Positions 50,781 to 57,810 of a stretch of 63,085 nt of DNA are shown here, one piece after another. This stretch comes from Myceligenerans indicum. GTDB lineage: Bacteria > Actinomycetota > Actinomycetes > Actinomycetales > Cellulomonadaceae. How positions within the stretch are numbered: position 1 is the stretch's first letter; each line of letters opens with the position of its first letter. The position numbers and the translations under genes are program-made. The stretch spans positions 1 through 63,085 of the forward strand of contig NZ_JABBYC010000023.1 in NCBI RefSeq assembly GCF_016742955.1, written 5' to 3'. The notes under the pieces were generated by a model, which worked only from the letters and a program-made list of their open reading frames with translations, did no database searches and was not told the DNA's origin.

Positions 50781-52370
50781 TCATCGTCCGAGGACGCGGG
50801 TGTCGTCGATCCACGCCGGGGTCTCGTCGCTGACCGGATCGAGCTCGACCAGGGTCACGCCGTGCCGCCCGAGCGTGAGGTCCAGGTCCACGCGCCCGAC
50901 GCCGTCGTCCCCGGGACGGATCGGTGCCGAGGAGGCGCCGCGACGCGGTTCGGAGGCCTCGCGCAGCAGGTCGAGCTGCCGGGACGACGGCGAGGCGGGG
51001 CGCCCCATCTCACCCCAGGCGTGCCAGACGTTGCCGTGCTCGACGTCGACGTCATGACGCAGGAGGAACACGCGTCCGGATCCGGCGGCCGAGACCTGCA
51101 GTTCCTGCCACGACGACGTTCTCCCTCCCGCCCCCGGCGTCGGCCACGACACCGGGACGCTGAGGCGTATCTCGTGGCGGTCCGGTGAGTCCGGGGCGTC
51201 CGTCCCGCCGACCGGCTGCCAGGCGAGCACCGTCGTCCGGCCGGACGCGGGATCGCGGGAGACGAGGTGGTCCACGCCGCGGGCCAGCACCTCGCCGCCC
51301 ATCCGTGCCATGAAGGCGTACAGATGGTAGGTGGGCTTCTTGAGCCCGCGGTGGCTCAGCATGCCGAAGCCGCCGTGGAGGATCGAGACCGGGATCCCCG
51401 TCTCCTCGAAGACGTCGCTGAAGGTCCAGTAGGAGAAGGAGTCCACGAGCTCGCCGCCCCCGGCGAGGACGGGTGCGAGATAGGCGGCGTTGTAGGCGGT
51501 GTCGTGGATGGGGTTGTCGGGGCGGTAGGAGGAGTTGAACTCCGAGACGTGCAGCGGGAGGTCCGCGAGCGGGGTGCCGGCCAGCAGTTCCCGCGGACGG
51601 GCGAACTGGTCGAGCAGGTTCTGCGGCGGCTTGAGCGTCTGGTAGACGCCGAACGGCACGTGCTGGGCCGGGCCGGTCGCGTAGGCGTGCACCGACGTGA
51701 AGTCGACGGGCACATCGCGTGCGGTGACGAACTCGGCGAACGGCTCCCACCAGTCGTCCGAGCCGGGGGAGATGGCCGGGCCGCCGACCTGCAGGGAGGC
51801 GTCCACGTCCTTGATCGCGCGTGCCGTCACCTCGTACAGGCGGAAGTAGGCCTCCTGGTCCGCGTTCTTCCAGAACACGTCGAGGTTGGGCTCGTTCCAC
51901 ACCTCCACGGGCCAGGTGCGGACCTCCTCCAGGCCGTAGCGGTCGACGAGGTGTCGTAGCACCGCCTGAACCAGGCGGGCCCACTCGGCGTGGTCCCGCG
52001 GCGGAGTGATGTTGCCCTGCCACCAGAACACCGTGTCCGGGCCCGACGCCAGCGACTCCGGCATGAACCCGAGTTCCAGGAAGGGCTTGATGCCGAGGCT
52101 GAGGTAGGCGTCGACCACCTGGTCGACATAGGTGAAGGCATAGCGGGTGCCGCGGTGGCCGGCCTCGTCGTACGGGCGGTGGACGCCGACGTCGTCGGAC
52201 AGCAGACCGTGCCCGCGGATGTACCGGAAGCCGATGTCGCGCTGCACCAGCGCGAGGGCTTCCTGGTAGTCCTGCCGCAGGGCGAGGTTGAAGCGCCCGG
52301 TCCCGACGCACGCCCGCCAGGCGTCGCCGAGGGGTCCGACGGGGTCGGCGGGCACGACGGTGCGGTTCAC
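50781..52370 (-). CDS. Glycoside hydrolase family 39 (beta-xylosidase type)
   Basis: A 529-residue cytoplasmic retaining glycosidase. The (beta/alpha)8 barrel holds the acid/base Glu160 (VEVWNEPNLDVFW) and nucleophile Glu277 (LHVSEFNSSY). A beta-sandwich from about residue 400 to the end completes the GH39 plan. Known activities are beta-xylosidase and alpha-L-iduronidase, and the setting favours xylo-oligosaccharides. GGAGAA lies before the ATG. It follows the solute-binding protein gene after 248 bp that include a strong hairpin. No signal peptide. Confidence 0.9.
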   Translation of the reverse strand: MNRTVVPADPVGPLGDAWRACVGTGRFNLALRQDYQEALALVQRDIGFRYIRGHGLLSDDVGVHRPYDEAGHRGTRYAFTYVDQVVDAYLSLGIKPFLELGFMPESLASGPDTVFWWQGNITPPRDHAEWARLVQAVLRHLVDRYGLEEVRTWPVEVWNEPNLDVFWKNADQEAYFRLYEVTARAIKDVDASLQVGGPAISPGSDDWWEPFAEFVTARDVPVDFTSVHAYATGPAQHVPFGVYQTLKPPQNLLDQFARPRELLAGTPLADLPLHVSEFNSSYRPDNPIHDTAYNAAYLAPVLAGGGELVDSFSYWTFSDVFEETGIPVSILHGGFGMLSHRGLKKPTYHLYAFMARMGGEVLARGVDHLVSRDPASGRTTVLAWQPVGGTDAPDSPDRHEIRLSVPVSWPTPGAGGRTSSWQELQVSAAGSGRVFLLRHDVDVEHGNVWHAWGEMGRPASPSSRQLDLLREASEPRRGASSAPIRPGDDGVGRVDLDLTLGRHGVTLVELDPVSDETPAWIDDTRVLGR

Positions 52371-52554
52371 GTGATGGTTCTCCTCAAATCGGCGCCGGAG
52401 AGGGCGCCGAGTACCAGTGCCGGATGCACTGCGGTGGTCAGATGCGGTGTGCTGCGGTCGCGGCGCAGGGGCGGTGCGGGGAGGCGCGCGGTGCCGGTGA
52501 TCGGCGCCGGGGCGGCGGCATCCGCGAGGGACGCGCCGCTGCCTCGGCGGCCGG

Positions 52555-52605
52555 GGCCCGCCGGGACGGTTCGGTCAGGGGGCGACCGGACCGTCCCGGC
52601 GGGCC
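52555..52605 (-). terminator. Intercistronic hairpin after the sugar-binding protein gene
   Basis: 16-bp perfect stem, 52555-52570 with 52590-52605. The loop pairs further (six pairs, one of them G-U) around a 7-nt tip. It lies 14 nt after the binding-protein stop, between it and GH39. It may end most transcripts or protect the binding-protein mRNA, so that the binding protein outnumbers the glycosidases. The rest of 52371-52618 shows no gene. Confidence 0.7.
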
Positions 52606-52618
52606 GGGGAGGGACGGG

Positions 52619-54274
52619 TCACCCCGTGACGCCCGCCGCGGCGTTCGCGCGGTCGACGTACTCCTGCATGCCGGCCCCTTCGAGCTCGGCGACGAAGGTG
52701 TCCCAGTCGTCCATCGAGCGGTCGCCGAGGATGAACTGGGCGGTGGCCTGGAAGGTCATGTCCTGCAGCGTGGTCTGCTGCAGCCCTGCCTGCTCCTGCT
52801 CCATCTCGTCGTAGGCGACGGCGGGCGGGATCTCCAGCTCCTCCTTCGTGGCGTTCATGGCGTCGATGTACTTGACCGCCTCCTCGCTGCGCATCGACAT
52901 GTCGAGGTCCTCGGTGGAACCGTGCGCCAGCGAGAAGACTCCGTTGTAGTACCCGAAGTCACTGTTCAGCAGCTTGGGCGCGCCGGGGTTGAGCGCGCCC
53001 CACGTGATGTCGTCGTGCAGGACGCGCTTGTCGCCGTCCCGGTCGAAGGTCTCGCCCTCCATGCCCCACTTGGCGAACTCCATGCCCTCGTCGGAGTAGT
53101 AGAGCCAGTCGACGAACTGCAGCATCGCGAGGAAGTGGTCGGACTGCGCCGCCTGCGCCGAGAACATCAGGCCGGACTCGCGGCGTGAGCCACCGGCGAT
53201 GTAGTCACCGGCCGGCCCGCCCGGGACGGTGAGCAGCTCGACCTCGGACGTGTCGTCGCCGATCTCCTTGAAGGCGTCGCGGTACTCGAGGATGACCTGG
53301 TCGTTGGCGCCGATGGCGGCGGCCTTGCCGGACGCGAACTTCTGCTCGGCCTGGTCGTCCTCCTGGGTGAGGGCCTCCGGGTCGAGCAGGCCGTCGGCGA
53401 CCAGACCCGCGAAGTACCCCACCAGGGACTTGTACTCGTCGGAACCGCCGGCGTACTCGTACACGCCCTCGTCCTGGTCCCACTGGAGTCCCAGGCCGTA
53501 GCCCCAGCCGGCGACGGTGCCGAAGTTCGGCGCCGCGGCGGAGATGGTGGCCTCGATCGGACCGTTGATGGACCAGCGGTCCGTCATGGGGTAGTCGAGG
53601 TCCGGGTTCTTCTGCTTGATGACCTTCAGCTGGTCGGCGAACTCGTCCCAGGTGGCCGGCTCCGACAGGCCGGCGTCGTCCCACAGGTCCTTGCGGATCG
53701 CCACGGTGTAGGCGCCCGGGATGGTGACCTGGTGGATCCCCGGGATCATGTAGTACTTGCCGTCCTCCTGCTTCTGGGCGTCGATCTCCGCCCCCAAACC
53801 CCACTCCTCGACCTTCTGCTCGAAGTTGGGCATGTACTGCACGTAGTCGGAGATCGGCAGCAGCGCGCCGCCGCTGACGAACGGTGCCTCGTCTCCCGGG
53901 TAGGTGACGGGCATGATCTCGGGGGCCTCGCCCGAGGAGATGAGCACGGAGCGACGCTGCTTCATGTCCTCGAGCGGCACGTTCTCGAAGTCGAACGTGA
54001 CGTTCTGGTTGTCCTTCAGATGCTGAAGGATCGGCCAGTCCTCCTGGAACGGGTAGTTCGGGTGATCGCGGTACAGCATGCTGAACTCCACGGGGTCCGT
54101 CGCCGTGAAGCTGGTTCCGGCCTCGAAGTCCTCCATGTAGCCGACCTGCGAGGCCATGTCGATCTCGCCGTTGAGGTCTGCCTCGTCGCCGCCTCCGCTG
54201 CCGCACGCGGTGAGCGTGACGGTCATCGCGGCCGCGGCGGACGCCGCGACGGCCTTGTGTCGTGTGATTCTCAT
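52619..54274 (-). CDS. ABC transporter solute-binding lipoprotein (LplA/YtcQ type)
   Basis: A 551-residue extracellular sugar-binding protein. The lipobox LTAC puts the lipid on Cys24. The large size and features such as DFENVPLEDMKQRRS and WAFDDEG-like segments (YYSDEGMEFAKWG) fit the LplA/YtcQ branch of family 1 binding proteins, which take up plant oligosaccharides. GAAGGAGA precedes ATG 54274. A 16-bp palindrome lies just upstream. It is the third gene of the permease operon and has no ATPase partner here. Confidence 0.93.
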   Translation of the reverse strand: MRITRHKAVAASAAAAMTVTLTACGSGGGDEADLNGEIDMASQVGYMEDFEAGTSFTATDPVEFSMLYRDHPNYPFQEDWPILQHLKDNQNVTFDFENVPLEDMKQRRSVLISSGEAPEIMPVTYPGDEAPFVSGGALLPISDYVQYMPNFEQKVEEWGLGAEIDAQKQEDGKYYMIPGIHQVTIPGAYTVAIRKDLWDDAGLSEPATWDEFADQLKVIKQKNPDLDYPMTDRWSINGPIEATISAAAPNFGTVAGWGYGLGLQWDQDEGVYEYAGGSDEYKSLVGYFAGLVADGLLDPEALTQEDDQAEQKFASGKAAAIGANDQVILEYRDAFKEIGDDTSEVELLTVPGGPAGDYIAGGSRRESGLMFSAQAAQSDHFLAMLQFVDWLYYSDEGMEFAKWGMEGETFDRDGDKRVLHDDITWGALNPGAPKLLNSDFGYYNGVFSLAHGSTEDLDMSMRSEEAVKYIDAMNATKEELEIPPAVAYDEMEQEQAGLQQTTLQDMTFQATAQFILGDRSMDDWDTFVAELEGAGMQEYVDRANAAAGVTG

Positions 54275-54289
54275 TGTTCTCCTTCGTTC

Positions 54290-54332
54290 TGAACGACGTC
54301 GTTCATGACGCACACGAGTGAATCGTTTTCTA
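54290..54332. promoter_or_regulatory. Palindrome and LacI-like half-operator upstream of the binding-protein gene
   Basis: 54290-54305 is a perfect 16-bp palindrome (core GAACGACGTCGTTC), 16 bp before the start codon. 54319-54332 (TGAATCGTTTTCTA) resembles LacI/cre-type operators and shares CGTTTT with the site at 56412-56433. Together they suggest an internal, regulated promoter for the binding protein. Confidence 0.4.
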
Positions 54333-54410
54333 CCGGGCGAGCGACCGCCCGGCGTCGAGGTGCCGGCGCGCGCGGGGGCATCGCTGCCCGGCCCGCGCCG
54401 TACAGGTGCC

Positions 54411-55328
54411 TCAGCCCTTGACCGAGCCGAGCATCACGCCGGTCACGAAGTACTTCTGGACGAACGGGTACACGGCGATGATCGGGACGACCGTCAGCAG
54501 CATCGTCACCGCCTTGAGGTTCGATCCGATCTGGACCTCCTCCATGCCAGCCTCCCGTCCGGCGCCCGAGGCGCCTGCCAGCAGGTTGCGCAGGTAGAGG
54601 GTGACCGGCTGGAGGTCCGCGTCGCTCAGGTAGAGCATCGCGGGGAACCAGGAGTTCCAGAAGAAGACCGCGTAGAACAGGATCATCGTCGCGATGACGG
54701 CCTTGGACAGCGGCAGCACGATCCGGAAGAAGATCCCGTAGGTCGTCATTCCGTCGATCGCCGCCGCCTCCTCGAGCTCGGCGGGAAAGTTCTCGAAGAA
54801 CGCCTTCATCACCAGCAGGTTGAACGCGCTGATCGCGTTCGGGACGATGATCGCCCAGACCGTGTTCTTGAACCCGAGGTTCGTGATCAGCAGGTAGTTC
54901 GGGATGAGGCCACCGTTGAAGAACATGGTGACCACGACCATCCCGATCACGATCCCGCGCCCCTTGAGATGCTTCTTGGCCAGGGCGTAGGCCATGGTGG
55001 TGGTCAGCACCATCGCGATCGTCGTGCCACCCACGGTCTGGATGATCGTGTTCCCGTACCCCGTCCAGAAGCGCTCCTGGTGCGCCAGCCAGTCCAGGGT
55101 GGTCAGGTTGAAGCCGCGCGGCCACAGGTTGACCTGCCCGGCCATGATGTAGCCCTGCGAGCTGAACGCCTTCGCGGCCAGGTTCACGAACGGGTACAGG
55201 GTCACGGCGCAGACGATCACCAGCACGGTGACGTTGACGACCCGGAACACCCGGTAGCTCGCGGTGTCCTTGACGGTCCGGGGAACGTCCCGGACGCGGG
55301 AGATGTCGGGGACGACGTCGGTGGTCAC
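54411..55328 (-). CDS. ABC sugar permease 2 (LplC/YtcP type)
   Basis: A 305-residue membrane protein with six predicted helices and the permease EAA loop (EEAAAIDGMTTYGIFFRIVLP) that contacts the ATPase. It belongs to the CUT1 class, LplC/YtcP branch. It starts at GTG 55328, overlapping the first permease gene's stop by 4 nt (GTGA), with GGAGCTTCCCT upstream. GTG 55331 is an alternative. Confidence 0.93.
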   Translation of the reverse strand: MTTDVVPDISRVRDVPRTVKDTASYRVFRVVNVTVLVIVCAVTLYPFVNLAAKAFSSQGYIMAGQVNLWPRGFNLTTLDWLAHQERFWTGYGNTIIQTVGGTTIAMVLTTTMAYALAKKHLKGRGIVIGMVVVTMFFNGGLIPNYLLITNLGFKNTVWAIIVPNAISAFNLLVMKAFFENFPAELEEAAAIDGMTTYGIFFRIVLPLSKAVIATMILFYAVFFWNSWFPAMLYLSDADLQPVTLYLRNLLAGASGAGREAGMEEVQIGSNLKAVTMLLTVVPIIAVYPFVQKYFVTGVMLGSVKG

Positions 55329-56347
55329 CACAGGGAAGCTCCAACCGTGCGCTTCGCGATCAGGTTCGCGGAAAGGACGAGGACCAGGCCGATCACGGCC
55401 TCGAACAGGCCGATGGCGGCCGCGTACGAGAACGACCCGCTGTTGATGCCGACGCGGTACAGGTAGGTCGCGATGACGTCCGCCGTCGGGTACGTCAGGG
55501 GGTTGTACAGCAGCAGCACCTTCTCGAACCCGACCGCCATGAACGTGCCGATGTTCAGGATGAGCAGCACGACGATCGTGGGACGGATCCCGGGCAGCGT
55601 GATGTGCCAGGTCTGCTGCCAGCGGTTGGCTCCGTCGATCCGCGCGGCCTCGTAGAGCTGGTCGTCGATCGTGGTCAGCGCGGCGAGGTACAGGATCGTG
55701 CCGAACCCGACGGTCTGCCAGATCTCCGAGGAGACGTAGATCTGCCGGAACCACTCGGCCTTCTGCATGAACGGGATGGGGTCGTTGCCCAGGCCGGAGA
55801 CGACCTGGTTGATCGTCCCGTTGACCGCGGTGAGCTCGAACACGAACCCGGCCACGATCACCATCGACATGAAGTGCGGCAGGTAGGTGATGGTCTGCGC
55901 GAACTTCTTGAACCGTCGTGAGCGCAGCTCGTTGAGCATCAGTGCCAGCACGATCGGCAGCGGGAACACGACGATCAGGGTCAGCGCTCCCAGGATCACG
56001 GTGTTCAGGAACACCTCCCAGAACTTCGGGTCCTGGATGAACGCCTGGAAGTAGTAGAGCCCGACCCACTCGTCGCCGAACATCGAGCTGCCCGGCCGGA
56101 ACCGGCGGAACGCGACGACGTTCCCCGCCATCGGCGTGTACCGGAAGATCAGCAGGTAGATGATCGGCAGGATCAGGAAGGTGTAGAGCCGCCAGTCCTT
56201 GCGCAGCGCGCGTGCCCAGGTGTCCTTGTCGCGCAGCGGCTGCGGCGGGCGTGACCTTCCGCCGAGCACTGCGTCCGGCGTGTCGGCCGCCAGTTCCCCT
56301 CCGCGGGTTGGCGGGGAGGCCTCGGCCGTCCCGGTGTCTGGTGCCAT
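55325..56347 (-). CDS. ABC sugar permease 1 (LplB/YteP type)
   Basis: A 340-residue membrane protein with six helices after a 50-residue cytoplasmic lead. The EAA loop is YEAARIDGANRWQQTWHITLP. Together with permease 2 it forms the membrane channel for the sugar bound by the 52619-54274 protein. It is the first gene of the operon; GGAGGG precedes the ATG. No ATP-binding gene is present, so a shared ATPase such as MsiK is likely. Confidence 0.93.
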   Translation of the reverse strand: MAPDTGTAEASPPTRGGELAADTPDAVLGGRSRPPQPLRDKDTWARALRKDWRLYTFLILPIIYLLIFRYTPMAGNVVAFRRFRPGSSMFGDEWVGLYYFQAFIQDPKFWEVFLNTVILGALTLIVVFPLPIVLALMLNELRSRRFKKFAQTITYLPHFMSMVIVAGFVFELTAVNGTINQVVSGLGNDPIPFMQKAEWFRQIYVSSEIWQTVGFGTILYLAALTTIDDQLYEAARIDGANRWQQTWHITLPGIRPTIVVLLILNIGTFMAVGFEKVLLLYNPLTYPTADVIATYLYRVGINSGSFSYAAAIGLFEAVIGLVLVLSANLIAKRTVGASLW

Positions 56348-56411
56348 CGATCCCTCCGGTCACAACGGTGTGACGTGCGCCTCCTTTCTGGAGACTCGCA
56401 CCACATCATCG

Positions 56412-56452
56412 TGGATAACGTTTTTCGAAACTATCGGCATCTGCGCCGATAG
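56412..56452. promoter_or_regulatory. Candidate operator region in the divergent permease/LacI promoter
   Basis: 56412-56433 contains an ATAACGTTTTTCG core with the TTTCGAAA palindrome at 56423-56430. It is followed at once by a perfect 8-bp inverted repeat with a 6-nt spacer (56431-56438 and 56445-56452). Both lie between the ABC operon and the lacI-type gene, where that regulator would act. A possible lacI -10 (TAGGTT) is at 56536-56541. Confidence 0.5.
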
Positions 56453-56620
56453 AAGAAGGCATTGGACGGGACAGTAGGCGGACAGCGGTTGCCGCGTCAA
56501 GGCTCAGGGTGTCCGCTGTGGGTCACAATTCAGCATAGGTTCGGCAAATCCGGGTGGCGGACTGGTGTACCGTCATTCCGAAAGTTGCGCGATCCCCGTC
56601 CGAAAGAGGTGCCGTCCGAG

Positions 56621-57667
56621 ATGGCCCGTACAGACTCCGGGGCGATGGCAGCGTCCGGGGCAGCCGGTCCGACCATCGCCACCATCGCCCGCGAGGTCGG
56701 GGTGTCGGTTCCCACGGTGTCGAAGGTGCTGAACGGGCGGGCCGACGTGGCCGCCGCGACCCGCGCCCGGGTCGAGGCCGCCCTGGAGAAGCATCAGTAC
56801 CGCCGGCGGCGCGCGGCGCCCGCACCCACCGCCTCGGGGCTGATCGACCTGGTCTTCCACCGGCTCGGCTCCGCATGGTCGATGGAGATCATCCGCGGGG
56901 TGGAGGTTGCCGCCGCCGCGCACCGCACCAGCGTGATCCTGTCCGAGCTCGGCGGGGAACACCGTCCCCCGCAGGACTGGCTCGACATGACCATGACGCG
57001 TCCCCCGCTCGGCGTGCTCCTCGTTGCGGCGAACCTCACCGACGCCCAGCACCAGCAGCTCGACCGTCGCTCGATCCCGTACGTCGTGATCGACACCGAC
57101 GGTGAGCCCCCGCCGGACGTGCCCTCCGTGGGCTCGGACAGCTGGAACGGCGGCCTGCTCGCCACGCGCCACCTGCTCGGGCTGGGTCACCGTAGGATCG
57201 CGTGCATCACCGGACCGAGTGACATGCTGTGCAGCAGGGCGCGGGTCGACGGGTTCCGGTCCGCGCACGACGAGGCCGGCGTCGCCCATGACCTGTCGCT
57301 CGTGGTCAACGGCAACTTCTACGTGGAGGCCGGCTACGAGTACGGCCTGCGGATGCTGTCCCGGCCCGACCGTCCGACGGCGATCTTCGCCGGCTCGGAC
57401 ATGCAGGCGATCGGCGTGCTGCGGGCGGCGCAGGAACTGGGCCTGAACGTGCCCCGCGACGTGTCGGTGGTGGGGTACGACGACCTCCCGCTCGCCTCCT
57501 GGGTGGGGCCGCCCCTGACCACGGTCCGCCAGCCGCTGACGGAGATGGGTGCCGCCGCGACCCGGATGCTCTTCGAGATGGCGGCCGGTCAGGTGCCGGC
57601 GGTGGCCCGGCTCAATCTCGCCACGGAGCTGGTGCTGCGGGAGTCCACGGCTCCGCCGTCGCGGTAG
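56621..57667 (+). CDS. LacI-family transcriptional regulator
   Basis: A 348-residue repressor. The HTH is at about residues 20-45 (TIAREVGVSVPTVSKVLNGR), followed by the hinge and the periplasmic-binding-protein-like effector domain (about 75-340), with VVIDTDGEPPPDVPSV and GYDDLPLASWVGPPLTTVRQP. It resembles actinobacterial regulators of xylan/xyloglucan oligosaccharide operons. ATG 56621 has AGAGG upstream; the open frame back to 56462 has no support. It is divergent from the ABC operon and followed by a terminator, so it probably controls this operon and perhaps the GH9 gene. Confidence 0.92.
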   Translation: MARTDSGAMAASGAAGPTIATIAREVGVSVPTVSKVLNGRADVAAATRARVEAALEKHQYRRRRAAPAPTASGLIDLVFHRLGSAWSMEIIRGVEVAAAAHRTSVILSELGGEHRPPQDWLDMTMTRPPLGVLLVAANLTDAQHQQLDRRSIPYVVIDTDGEPPPDVPSVGSDSWNGGLLATRHLLGLGHRRIACITGPSDMLCSRARVDGFRSAHDEAGVAHDLSLVVNGNFYVEAGYEYGLRMLSRPDRPTAIFAGSDMQAIGVLRAAQELGLNVPRDVSVVGYDDLPLASWVGPPLTTVRQPLTEMGAAATRMLFEMAAGQVPAVARLNLATELVLRESTAPPSR

Positions 57668-57721
57668 CCGGGCACGGGCCCGCACCCGGTGCCTCGCCGA
57701 CCCGGACCCCGGCCACCTAAA

Positions 57722-57750
57722 CGAATCACCCCGACCTCCGGGGTGGTTCG
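57722..57750 (+). terminator. Terminator after the LacI-type gene
   Basis: 12-bp stem with one G-U pair, 57722-57733 with 57739-57750, 5-nt loop, 55 nt after the stop. Confidence 0.65.
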
Positions 57751-57766
57751 CCCTGTCGGGCGAGGC

Positions 57767-57797
57767 TAGTGTGACGGCGCCCTTGGAAGCGCTCTCA
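57767..57797 (+). promoter_or_regulatory. GH9 promoter -10 with overlapping CebR-like operator
   Basis: TAGTGT at 57767-57772 is the likely -10, with the start near 57779. The site TGGAAGCGCTCTCA at 57784-57797 differs by two bases from the CebR/CelR operator TGGGAGCGCTCCCA that controls cellulase genes in Streptomyces and Thermobifida. A repressor bound there would block the start. The ribosome binding site follows directly. Confidence 0.7.
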
Positions 57798-57810
57798 TCG
57801 AGGAGTCAGC

